Source: Flavihumibacter soli (GTDB lineage Bacteria; Bacteroidota; Bacteroidia; Sphingobacteriales; Sphingobacteriaceae). From it: a DNA stretch of 64,000 nt. The translations under genes and the position numbers were made by a program. The notes below the pieces were generated by a model. It made no database searches, was not told the origin of the DNA, and saw only the letters and a list, made by a program, of their open reading frames with translations. Shown piece after piece: positions 9,204-17,063 of the stretch. The DNA lies in assembly GCF_010692725.1 (NCBI RefSeq), contig NZ_JAAFZB010000093.1, forward strand, positions 310,001-374,000. The letters are read 5' to 3'. Numbering within the stretch: the first letter of the stretch is position 1; the number at the start of each line of letters is the position of its first letter.

Positions 9204-10535
9204 TTACAAACCTGGGAGGATTTTTTCCATTATATCTAGTCCTGCATCTACATGTTCAGGTTGCATGATCAACGCCGGCCGGAATCTGATTGTGTGATTA
9301 CCACATCCAAGGAACATGACATTTTGCTCAAGCCCTTTTTGTATGAATAGATCACGCATCTCCTTGCTGGGGAAGTCAAAGGCAGTCAGGAACCCGCGGC
9401 CGCGAACATTACTTACCTTGTCATTGCTTTCAGCGATTTTTTGAAGGCGTTCTTTTAAGTAATTCCCAACCACTGTGGCATTATTCAGCAGATTGTCTTC
9501 TTCGATAATTTCCAGGGCCTTAGAAGAGCGTACCATGTCTACCAAATTGCCCCCCCATGTCGAGTTGATACGGGAAGGAACGTTAAAGACATTGGTTTCG
9601 ATCTCGTCCACTTTCTTTCCAGCCAGAATACCGCATACCTGCATTTTTTTTCCAAATGCGAGGATATCCGGACGGGCATTTTCACCGAAGTGCTCGTGAC
9701 ACCAAAACTTTCCGGTTAAACCTACACCGGTCTGTACTTCGTCATAGATTAAAAAGCAATCGTTCTCATCGCAGATAGTGCGCAACTGTTCCAGGAACTC
9801 CCTGCGGACATGATTATCTCCTCCTTCCGATTGGATAGGCTCAATAATTATGGCACATATATCATTCCTATTGTCTTCAAATGCCTGAGTGATCTGAGCA
9901 ATGGATAATGCTTCTCTCTTCTTCAGATCTTCATACCCTTCGTCAGAATAAGGGAATTGCATCGCCGGCAGGGACACCCTTGGCCAATCGAATTTTGCAA
10001 ACCATTTAGTCTTATCCGGCAATGTATTCGTGAGACTTAAAGTATAACCGGAACGGCCATGAAATGCTTTTTCAAAATGGATGACTTTGAAACCGCGTTC
10101 TTTAGTATAGCCTTTCTGAAAGTTCTTCTGAACCTTCCAGTCCATAGCGACCTTCAGGGCATTTTCTATCGCCAGCGATCCGCCTGCTATAAAAAATGCG
10201 TGAGGCAGGTATTCAGGGATGCCCACTCTTGAGAAGGTTTCCACGAACTGTGCATACTGGGTTGTATAAATATCTGAATTCGAGGGATTAGTGAGCGCCG
10301 CCAGCATCAGATTCTTTTTAAACTCCTCGTCATGAATCATTTTAGGATGATTATAACCCAGCGGTACAGAAGCAAAGCAGGTGAAAAAATCCAGCAGGGT
10401 ACGATTATATTTAGCATCATGAATATAAACACCGTTGCTCTTTTCCATGTCGAAGGTTAAATCAAATCCATCGGCAAGAATGTGTTTACTCAAAGTTTCC
10501 TGAACCTGGTTTGGGGAAATTGATAATTTATACAT
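9204..10535 (-). CDS. lat: L-lysine 6-transaminase
   Basis: PLP-dependent class III aminotransferase that removes the epsilon-amino group of lysine to give aminoadipate semialdehyde, using 2-oxoglutarate. The 443-residue product has the PLP-lysine segment AFGKKMQVCG, characteristic of lysine 6-transaminases rather than ornithine or GABA transaminases, and the cofactor Asp region LIYDEVQTGVG. The N-terminal ISPNQVQETLSKHIL and DFFTCFAS motifs also fit LAT. The gene stands alone; no lysine-degradation partner is adjacent. A TATTTTTG box lies 18 bases upstream of the ATG. Confidence 0.88.
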   Translation of the reverse strand: MYKLSISPNQVQETLSKHILADGFDLTFDMEKSNGVYIHDAKYNRTLLDFFTCFASVPLGYNHPKMIHDEEFKKNLMLAALTNPSNSDIYTTQYAQFVETFSRVGIPEYLPHAFFIAGGSLAIENALKVAMDWKVQKNFQKGYTKERGFKVIHFEKAFHGRSGYTLSLTNTLPDKTKWFAKFDWPRVSLPAMQFPYSDEGYEDLKKREALSIAQITQAFEDNRNDICAIIIEPIQSEGGDNHVRREFLEQLRTICDENDCFLIYDEVQTGVGLTGKFWCHEHFGENARPDILAFGKKMQVCGILAGKKVDEIETNVFNVPSRINSTWGGNLVDMVRSSKALEIIEEDNLLNNATVVGNYLKERLQKIAESNDKVSNVRGRGFLTAFDFPSKEMRDLFIQKGLEQNVMFLGCGNHTIRFRPALIMQPEHVDAGLDIMEKILPGL

Positions 10536-10552
10536 AGCGCTTGGGTTAGACT

Positions 10553-10560
10553 CAAAAATA
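10553..10560 (-). promoter_or_regulatory. Candidate -7 box upstream of lat
   Basis: On the minus strand this reads TATTTTTG, a perfect TAnnTTTG match, placed to give a leader of about ten bases. No clear TTTG -33 element is seen, so it is a weak call. Confidence 0.3.
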
Positions 10561-10723
10561 TCAAAAAGGGCTTAGAACTTAAAATTGTGAGGTTTTTTGA
10601 GCTTTTTGAAAAAGAATAGCTTTAAATGATTTAAACATGTTTTTTTGCCGGAGAAGGTCAATGAAATTTTATTTATCGGCTGGCTCGCCGGGAAAACCGG
10701 TGATGATTCTGCCTGAATATCCG

Positions 10724-11620
10724 CTATATCGCCTGCTGTATTTTTTTTGTCATTCCTAATAAGCCAAGCAGGCCCCCTGTATGAACGGCTAATATTTTAC
10801 TCCCTTCTGGAAAATGGTTTTTCCGAATAAGATCATAAAGTCCGAAAAACATCTTGCCTGTGTACACTGGATCCAGTAAGATACCGGTCGACGACGAAAA
10901 GGTTTGTATAAAATTCAGCAGGTGTGGCTGTGTTTTCGCATAGCCTCCAAAATGATATTCAAGGTGCAAAGTAAAGGAAGGAGGAAAATCAAAATACTTT
11001 TCAATTTCCTGCCTGATGAACCTACCGTCTTTAAAAACCGGTACCGAATGAAATGTAGAAGGAAGGTTTCGGTCGGTAATGCCTTTAAGAATGCCGGCAG
11101 CAGTTGTCCCGGTTCCGCTTGCGCAAATAATGTGATCATAAGGCTGAGTTAATTCACTGATAAGTTCGGCACAGCCTTCTACCGCGTCAGGACCTGAGCC
11201 TCCTTCATCTATGAAAAAAGCCATATCATCGTTCGAAAACCACTTATCAAAAAGGAGCTCTTTATCACGATAGCTCTCCCGATCGACAAAGGTCAGAGTC
11301 ATGCCGAACAATGTGCAAAGGGTTAGAGTATCGTTTTTTACCGGTTCACCCCGTACAATGCCGGTACTTTTGAAGCCAAATTTAGCAGCGGCGCAGGCGG
11401 TTGCGAGCAGGTGATTCGAATAGGCTCCCCCGAAAGTTACCAGGTGTTTTTTATTTTCGCTAAGCGCCTGCCGGAGAACGTATTTTAATTTTCGCCATTT
11501 ATTGCCCGAAATAAACGGATGAATAAGATCATCCCTCTTCACATAGACGCTTACTTTTTTTGTAGCAAAAAAATCGTCTTCAATTAATTCTTCCGGACTG
11601 TAATATTGCAGATCAATCAT
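10724..11620 (-). CDS. ACC deaminase / D-cysteine desulfhydrase-like PLP enzyme
   Basis: Fold-type II PLP-dependent enzyme of the 1-aminocyclopropane-1-carboxylate deaminase / D-cysteine desulfhydrase family. The 298-residue product has the PLP-lysine motif SGNKWRKL near residue 40, the GGAYSNHLLATA substrate loop, and the ASGTGTTAAGI phosphate-binding loop. It is somewhat shorter than typical ACC deaminases (about 330-340 residues), as is common for the desulfhydrase-like members in Bacteroidota. Substrate cannot be decided from sequence. It is a monocistronic-looking leftward gene. Confidence 0.85.
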   Translation of the reverse strand: MIDLQYYSPEELIEDDFFATKKVSVYVKRDDLIHPFISGNKWRKLKYVLRQALSENKKHLVTFGGAYSNHLLATACAAAKFGFKSTGIVRGEPVKNDTLTLCTLFGMTLTFVDRESYRDKELLFDKWFSNDDMAFFIDEGGSGPDAVEGCAELISELTQPYDHIICASGTGTTAAGILKGITDRNLPSTFHSVPVFKDGRFIRQEIEKYFDFPPSFTLHLEYHFGGYAKTQPHLLNFIQTFSSSTGILLDPVYTGKMFFGLYDLIRKNHFPEGSKILAVHTGGLLGLLGMTKKIQQAI

Positions 11621-11762
11621 TAATACCTTACATGATCACAAATATGTCCATTTTTAGAACAGAAAGGGAATGACCGGAAATCTGAACATTTATTGCAGAG
11701 AGTGGGGAATTATATCCCTTTTGATGTAAAAACTTACGCCTAATGTATTAAATATATGTATA

Positions 11763-11968
11763 TCAGTAACTTATAAATCGAATACAACAAGCCTGGTAGT
11801 TCTCCTCCGAATCGGCCAGTGATTCTAAAGGAAGACTATAGTATCTTATAAAACCGTCAATATCAGTTGATTGCCTAAGAATGTTGCTTAATGCCGATAA
11901 TAGATCTGCTTGATTAGATAGGGAAAGAAGTTCAATACGATTACGACATTTCTAGTAAAATTCTTCAT
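11763..11968 (-). pseudogene. Possible frameshifted small gene
   Basis: This is in the 436-base gap between the ACC-deaminase-like gene and the pseudouridine synthase, on the minus strand. An open frame from 11951 to the TGA at 11763 reads like protein (for example NRIELLSLSNQADLLSALS and TDIDGFIRYYSLPLESLA) but has no start codon and is preceded by a stop. One frame over, an ATG at 11968 opens MKNFTR. Adding one A in the AGAAAT run near 11950 joins the two into a sensible protein of about 68 residues. I do not recognise the family. It could be a decayed gene, a sequencing error or chance. Confidence 0.35.
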
Positions 11969-12044
11969 AGCGGTAGCTTTAGACTTAAACTATATACCAA
12001 AGCCGTACCAATTTTGTTTTTAGACAGGTATAAGATTAAAAATT

Positions 12045-12052
12045 TAGATTTG
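12045..12052 (+). promoter_or_regulatory. -7-like box abutting the RluD-type gene start
   Basis: TAGATTTG is a perfect TAnnTTTG match, only four bases before the ATG at 12057. A transcript starting at the usual distance would begin at or inside the first codon, so either the mRNA is leaderless or this match is fortuitous. Confidence 0.2.
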
Positions 12053-12056
12053 CGGC

Positions 12057-13082
12057 ATGATTGAAGATGCCGATGTTCTCGAGGCAGGGGAGCAGGACCT
12101 GTATGAACATTTAAGAATTGTAGTTGACAAAGGTCAGTCCTTACTACGGCTGGATAAATTCCTGATGATCCGTATTGAGAATGCTTCGCGTAATCGTATA
12201 CAAAATTCTATTGAAGCAGGAAATGTACTGGTAAACGACCGCCCGGCGAAGGCAAGCTATAAAGTTAAACCCTTTGATATTATTTCAATGGTATTGCCGC
12301 ACCCACCCCGGGACACTGAAGTTTATCCTGAAGACATCCCCCTTGATTTTGTATATGAGGATAATGATGTAATACTTATCAATAAATCTCCGGGGATGGT
12401 TGTCCACCCTGGTTTTAATAACTATACGGGTACCCTCGTCAATGCCCTGGTCTATCATTTCAACCAGCTTCCCCAACTGCCGGGAAATGAAGGCCGTCCG
12501 GGCCTGGTCCACCGTATTGATAAAGATACGTCTGGTCTTTTACTGATCAGCAAGAATGAACGGGCTATAACTCATCTCGCCAAACAGTTTTTCGATCACA
12601 CCATTAGTCGTAAATATGTGGCACTTGTTTGGGGTGATATCGCGGAGGACGGAACAGTAAAGGGGTATATAGGCCGTAGCGCAAAGGATCGGAAGATTAT
12701 GGCCGTTTACGATGATTCCGAAAAGGGAAAATGGTCTGTTACTCATTATAAAGTCCTTGAACGGTTCAATTATGTAACCCTCATCGAGTGCCAGCTCGAG
12801 ACGGGCCGAACGCACCAGATCCGGGCTCATATGAAACATATCGGTCATCCTTTGTTTAATGACGGCACTTATGGCGGTAACAAGATCATGAAGGGAACTG
12901 TATTCAGTAAGTACAAACAATTTGTTGAAAATTGTTTTGAGTTGTTGCCGCGACAGGCTTTGCATGCTAAATCACTGGGATTTGTACACCCGGTAAGCAG
13001 GGAATCTCTGTTCTTTGATTCCGAAATTCCCGCTGATATTTCAGCGGTTGTCGAAAAGTGGCGCAATTATATAAAAGATTAA
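12057..13082 (+). CDS. RluD-family 23S rRNA pseudouridine synthase
   Basis: Isomerises uridine to pseudouridine in large-subunit rRNA. The 341-residue protein has an N-terminal S4 RNA-binding domain (residues about 28-95, LLRLDKFLMIRIENASRN) and a catalytic domain with the motif HRIDKDTSG holding the nucleophilic Asp. The later GRTHQIRAHMKHIGHP motif is also typical. The short acidic N-terminal extension is usual in Bacteroidota. The class IV aminotransferase starts 15 bases after its stop, suggesting cotranscription. Target uridines cannot be predicted with certainty. Confidence 0.93.
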   Translation: MIEDADVLEAGEQDLYEHLRIVVDKGQSLLRLDKFLMIRIENASRNRIQNSIEAGNVLVNDRPAKASYKVKPFDIISMVLPHPPRDTEVYPEDIPLDFVYEDNDVILINKSPGMVVHPGFNNYTGTLVNALVYHFNQLPQLPGNEGRPGLVHRIDKDTSGLLLISKNERAITHLAKQFFDHTISRKYVALVWGDIAEDGTVKGYIGRSAKDRKIMAVYDDSEKGKWSVTHYKVLERFNYVTLIECQLETGRTHQIRAHMKHIGHPLFNDGTYGGNKIMKGTVFSKYKQFVENCFELLPRQALHAKSLGFVHPVSRESLFFDSEIPADISAVVEKWRNYIKD

Positions 13083-13097
13083 AGCACCGGATTTATT

Positions 13098-13937
13098 TTG
13101 AAATCACAATTCATCAATTTTAATGGGACTATCCTGCCAGCAGAGCAGGCTGTAATGACCGTGACTAACCGTGGATTTCGTTATGGTGACGGATTGTTCG
13201 AGTCTATGCGTTGGATGAAGGGTGAGCTAAAATTTGCCGAGCTCCATACTGACAGGATAAAGAAGGGAATGAAGGCCTTAAAACTGGAGGGATATTCCCA
13301 TATTGACACCTATTTCCTCCGTGAAAATATTGCAGAGCTGATCCGGCGTAATAAAACCGGTCCGAACGCAAGGGTACGTTTAAGCATATTCAGAGATTCA
13401 GGCGGACTATACAACCCCGAAAGCAATAAAATGGGTTATGCCATTGAGGTGAGCAAGATCCAGGAATCTGAATATACATTCAATAACAGGGGTTTGATCG
13501 TTGACATCTTTCAGGACATACCCAAGCCGCTGAACATTCTTTCTAATCTAAAAACAAGCAATTCACTGATTTTTGTGCTGGCAGGCGTATTTAAAAATCA
13601 CCATTCTTTGGATGAAGTTCTAATCCTCAACCAAAATGGGTTTCTGTGCGAAGCCATGAGCAGCAACATCTTCGTGGTTTATAATCGCGAAATATATACG
13701 CCGGCCTTGACCGAAGGGTGCATTTCCGGAGTCATGCGTCACGTGATAATGACCCTTGCAAAAGAAAATGATATTAACATAGTAGAAGCCCAGATAAACC
13801 CTGCGGTGCTGGATCTTGCCGAGGAAGTTTTTCTGACAAATGCGGCAAAGGGAATTCAATGGGTAATGGGATATAATAACAAAAGGTATTTCAATGAAAC
13901 CTCCCGGTTTCTGCTCGAAAAACTGAACAAAAAGTAG
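13098..13937 (+). CDS. Class IV aminotransferase (PabC/IlvE-like)
   Basis: PLP-dependent fold-type IV enzyme, 279 residues, either an aminodeoxychorismate lyase or a D-/branched-chain amino acid aminotransferase. Seen motifs are the entry RGFRYGDGLFESMRW, the PLP lysine in LSNLKTSNSLIFVLA, and the cofactor-phosphate segment EAMSSNIFVV. The gene uses a TTG start at 13098; no ATG lies in a sensible position and the family N-terminus begins right there. It follows the pseudouridine synthase by 15 bases. As a pabB gene exists at 1620-2906 without a visible pabC, a lyase role is plausible but is inference. Confidence 0.85.
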   Translation: MKSQFINFNGTILPAEQAVMTVTNRGFRYGDGLFESMRWMKGELKFAELHTDRIKKGMKALKLEGYSHIDTYFLRENIAELIRRNKTGPNARVRLSIFRDSGGLYNPESNKMGYAIEVSKIQESEYTFNNRGLIVDIFQDIPKPLNILSNLKTSNSLIFVLAGVFKNHHSLDEVLILNQNGFLCEAMSSNIFVVYNREIYTPALTEGCISGVMRHVIMTLAKENDINIVEAQINPAVLDLAEEVFLTNAAKGIQWVMGYNNKRYFNETSRFLLEKLNKK

Positions 13938-13972
13938 AATCCCAACGTTGTTTCCGGTAAAAGTACTTGCTA

Positions 13973-14680
13973 ATGGAAGCACCCAAAGTAGCCTTAGCGC
14001 CACCAGACGGAGGGATCATGTACGCAGAAACTGACATGGATCGGCTGATTCCGGAGCCGCTTAATACATTAACATCGGGATTTTTTTTGATAATCGCCGT
14101 TTACTGGTTAATTCGCCTGCACGGTTTTTCGCTAAGGTCGGTGTTCCTATCCATCGCAACTTATATTTTACTGATCGGTAGCATCGGTGGCACCGCTTAT
14201 CATGGTTTACGACTTTACCCTTTCTTTATCATGATGGATTGGATTCCCATAGTGATTTTATGTATGCTAGCCTGTGCTTATTTCTGGGCGAGAGTTTTAA
14301 AGAAATGGTTAAATGCCTCACTGGTAGTTTTCTTATTTTTCCTGCTGCAGTTCTTTATAAGGGGCTATATGGAGCAGCATAACCACCTGGATTGGGGGAT
14401 CAATCTTAACTATGGATTAATGGCGATAATGGTGCTGACTCCCTTAATAATTTATCTCTTCAAAACCAGTTTCAGCTACTCGTCGCTGGTATTTGTAGCA
14501 ATTGCATGTTTTGCGCTGGCGCTCTTCTTCAGGATCTCCGACGGCTGGAGCCTTTTAGCCGTGGGAACACATTTCCTGTGGCATATACTTGGCGCAGTCG
14601 CAACCCAGATGATATTTTTATATATCTATAGGATTGAAAATACCAGGTTAGTATTGGGCAAGTCCGTTATTACAGCGTAG
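13973..14680 (+). CDS. Alkaline-ceramidase-like (CREST) membrane hydrolase
   Basis: A 235-residue polytopic protein with about seven membrane helices. Its conserved polar residues fit the CREST superfamily (alkaline ceramidase, PAQR, Per1): an N-terminal Glu/Asp stretch before PEPLNTLTSGFF, His 77 in GGTAYHGL, Asp 89 in MMDWIP, Asp 190, and His 200/His 204 in THFLWH. These residues bind zinc in alkaline ceramidases. The Ser that normally precedes the first His by four is Thr here (T74). Sphingobacteriaceae make sphingolipids, so hydrolysis of a ceramide-type amide is a reasonable guess, not shown. An in-frame TTG lies six bases upstream, but the ATG is preferred. Confidence 0.65.
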   Translation: MEAPKVALAPPDGGIMYAETDMDRLIPEPLNTLTSGFFLIIAVYWLIRLHGFSLRSVFLSIATYILLIGSIGGTAYHGLRLYPFFIMMDWIPIVILCMLACAYFWARVLKKWLNASLVVFLFFLLQFFIRGYMEQHNHLDWGINLNYGLMAIMVLTPLIIYLFKTSFSYSSLVFVAIACFALALFFRISDGWSLLAVGTHFLWHILGAVATQMIFLYIYRIENTRLVLGKSVITA

Positions 14681-14685
14681 GTAGA

Positions 14686-15600
14686 TTACAGGCGTACCCC
14701 GCGTAGAAATTCATCGATCTTCATCCTTTTCTTTCCTTCCAGTTGAACGTCTGTTACCGAGATAGTGCCATCTATACATCCAAAACGCAGAAAGGTCTTA
14801 CCATCGCTTTCGTATTTGCCAGGCTTAATGGCAGAAGCAGCTTCCTTTATTTCTGCCTTAAATATTTTAAAGGTCTTGTTATTAATATGGCTGAAAGCTG
14901 TAGGGTAGGGACTTAGACCTCTTATCAGGTCGTAGATCTTTTTAGCAGGCATGTCCCAGCGGATCTGGCAGTCGTCTTTGAATAACTTCGGAGCATGCTT
15001 TAACACGGAACCTTCAATTGCATTTTGGGGTGTTTCCTGGTATTCCCCGGTTTCAATAGAATGCACGGTTTTAACTAGTAGCTCGGCTCCAACTTCCATT
15101 AATTTATCATGAATGTTTCCGGCTGTTTCGTCCGGAGCTATGTTTACCGGCTCAGAAAATAAAATATCGCCTGTATCGATCTCATGCTTCAGAAAGAAGG
15201 TCGTGACGCCTGTTTGGGTTTCTCCGTTTATAATAGCCCAGTTTATTGGCGCTGCGCCTCTGTACTGTGGTAACAGTGAGCCATGTAGATTTATTGTACC
15301 CTTTGGTGGCATATTCCAGACAATCTCTGGCAACATGCGAAATGCAACTACTACCTGGAGGTCGGCTTTCAGGGATCTCAGTTGATCCAAAAATTGTTCG
15401 TCTTTAAGTTTATGAGGCTGCAGAATGTTCAGGCCTTTTTCCCGGGCATATTGTTTAACGGCAGATTCCCTGATTGACTGCCCGCGGCCAGCCGGCTTAT
15501 CCGGCGCTGTGATAACACCAACAATGTTTGACCCTGCTTTTACCAATGCATCTAATGATGCAACAGCAAATTCAGGAGTTCCCATAAAAATTATTCTCAT
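14686..15600 (-). CDS. fmt: Methionyl-tRNA formyltransferase
   Basis: Formylates initiator Met-tRNA using 10-formyl-tetrahydrofolate. The 304-residue product begins with MRIIFMGTPEFA, contains the folate-site/catalytic segment LHGSLLPQYRGAAPINWAI, and has the C-terminal tRNA-binding domain. Length is normal. It converges with the ceramidase-like gene with only five bases between the two stops. A TACCTTTG box lies seven bases upstream of the ATG. Confidence 0.97.
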   Translation of the reverse strand: MRIIFMGTPEFAVASLDALVKAGSNIVGVITAPDKPAGRGQSIRESAVKQYAREKGLNILQPHKLKDEQFLDQLRSLKADLQVVVAFRMLPEIVWNMPPKGTINLHGSLLPQYRGAAPINWAIINGETQTGVTTFFLKHEIDTGDILFSEPVNIAPDETAGNIHDKLMEVGAELLVKTVHSIETGEYQETPQNAIEGSVLKHAPKLFKDDCQIRWDMPAKKIYDLIRGLSPYPTAFSHINNKTFKIFKAEIKEAASAIKPGKYESDGKTFLRFGCIDGTISVTDVQLEGKKRMKIDEFLRGVRL

Positions 15601-15607
15601 ATGCTTA

Positions 15608-15615
15608 CAAAGGTA
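15608..15615 (-). promoter_or_regulatory. -7-like box abutting the fmt start
   Basis: On the minus strand this reads TACCTTTG, a perfect TAnnTTTG match seven bases before the ATG, which would make an essentially leaderless fmt mRNA. No clear -33 element is seen. Confidence 0.25.
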
Positions 15616-15633
15616 GATCAGGAATTAAATACG

Positions 15634-15710
15634 AGGAGTAATGAACAAGGAACAAGGAGCAAGGATAACCATCTTTATTCTTTATTCTTTAATCTTTGTT
15701 CTTTACTCCT
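15634..15710. repeat. Imperfect palindromic intergenic repeat
   Basis: Between fmt and the NamZ gene lies a 77-base palindromic unit. Its ends pair with one mismatch over 15 bases: AGGAGTAATGAACAA at 15634-15648 and TTGTTCTTTACTCCT at 15696-15710. The left arm holds degenerate AACAAGGA copies and the right arm degenerate TTTATTC copies, so the arms remain purine-rich and pyrimidine-rich. It resembles a REP-type or small non-autonomous element. No second copy was noticed in the window. Confidence 0.5.
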
Positions 15711-15726
15711 TTATCATCATTCCCTG

Positions 15727-16989
15727 CTATTGGTATAATAAGTATTTCTTACGCATGATCTTATACTGAGATAAACCTGGTTCCCAGCTCTGGCGTATTT
15801 CTTCCTCTGATTTACCTGCAATGATTTGATTACGCAGGTTTTCAGTCCCTGCAAGTTTATCGAAGTTACCCATCTGGTTACTTTGTTTGTAGTCAAAGAA
15901 CTTCTCCTTATAGGGATAGGCGGCATAAAGTTCCATCAACCAGCTCAGGTTTATTTTCCCGGTATTACGGAATTTGTTTGTGTTGTATTTCCTGAGATCC
16001 AGCCCATAGCAATCTTTATCCTGGTGTAACGGAGTCTCAGCCATTCCCTTTATGCTTTTGGGAGTAAAGTAGAATTTATACTTACCCTTGAGATCAGGAT
16101 TACCGAGAACAGTGAACGGAAATTGCGTGCCACGGCCCTGGCTGAGTATCGTTCCTTCGAAGAGACACAATGTGGGATACAACATGATAGATTGTTGCGT
16201 ATTTAAGTTCGGTGAGGGCTTAACAGGCAAGGTATAAGGCATCGAATGAACATAGTTTGCGACTTTGATGATCTTCAATTTGCAGATGACCTTATTTGCC
16301 AGCCAGCCTTCTCCGTTTAGCATCTGTGCGTATTCGCCCACGGTTAGCCCATGCACAATAGGAATGGGATTTATCCCGATACCGGATTTTAATTTAGCTT
16401 CCAGGATCGGACCGTCAACATAAAAACCATTCGGGTTTGGACGGTCAAGTATCATTAACTCTTTGCCGTTTTCCGCACATGCTTCCATTACACGCTGAAG
16501 CGTATTGATATAGGTATAGAAACGAACGCCGACGTCCTGAATGTCGAAAATCATAATATCAATGTTACTGAGATCTTCAGGAGTCGGTTTATGATGCTTG
16601 CCATAAAGTGAAATAGCCGGGATCCCGGTTTTTTCATCGACGCTATCGTCCACCTTTGCTCCGGCGCTTGCATTGCCGCGGAAACCGTGTTCAGGGCCAA
16701 AGATCTTGACAATGTTCACACCAAGGGCTTTGAGACTGTCTACACTGGTGGTGTTGCCGATTATTGAAGTGGGGTTGACTACCATCCCCACCCGTTTTCC
16801 CTGAAGATAAGGAAGGTATTTTTCCGTCTGGTCAGCCCCGGTTAAAATGTGCTTGGCCGATTGGCGTTTCGGGGCTGAAGCGGTACTTACTGTGTATCCT
16901 GGAGTTTGAACTGGTTGACTAACCTGGCAAGAGCCTGAAAATCCGGAAAATAGGGTTAAGGATAGAAGAGTTGAAAATGTTCCTTTCAT
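15727..16989 (-). CDS. NamZ-like (DUF1343) exo-beta-N-acetylmuramidase, lipoprotein
   Basis: DUF1343 family; NamZ of this family releases terminal MurNAc from peptidoglycan fragments, so a role in cell-wall recycling is likely. The ATG at 16989 is chosen over the longer frame (to 17046) because it gives a lipoprotein signal ending FSGSC (Cys 21), leaving 420 residues. Family motifs visible include GMVVNPTS, FGPEHGFRGNASAG, FDIQDVGVRFYTYI and LDRPNPNG. The gene is divergent from the FtsX-like permease. Confidence 0.88.
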   Translation of the reverse strand: MKGTFSTLLSLTLFSGFSGSCQVSQPVQTPGYTVSTASAPKRQSAKHILTGADQTEKYLPYLQGKRVGMVVNPTSIIGNTTSVDSLKALGVNIVKIFGPEHGFRGNASAGAKVDDSVDEKTGIPAISLYGKHHKPTPEDLSNIDIMIFDIQDVGVRFYTYINTLQRVMEACAENGKELMILDRPNPNGFYVDGPILEAKLKSGIGINPIPIVHGLTVGEYAQMLNGEGWLANKVICKLKIIKVANYVHSMPYTLPVKPSPNLNTQQSIMLYPTLCLFEGTILSQGRGTQFPFTVLGNPDLKGKYKFYFTPKSIKGMAETPLHQDKDCYGLDLRKYNTNKFRNTGKINLSWLMELYAAYPYKEKFFDYKQSNQMGNFDKLAGTENLRNQIIAGKSEEEIRQSWEPGLSQYKIMRKKYLLYQ

Positions 16990-17063
16990 AAAATTGGTTG
17001 TATATCTGCTCAGAAATAAAAAAAATGCATCTTTGCTAAGGTACAAAAAAATACATTTTACGC

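Noticed and set aside
15717-15926. 69-residue open frame inside the end of the NamZ gene
   Set aside because: Same-strand alternate frame of an intact gene; no independent support.
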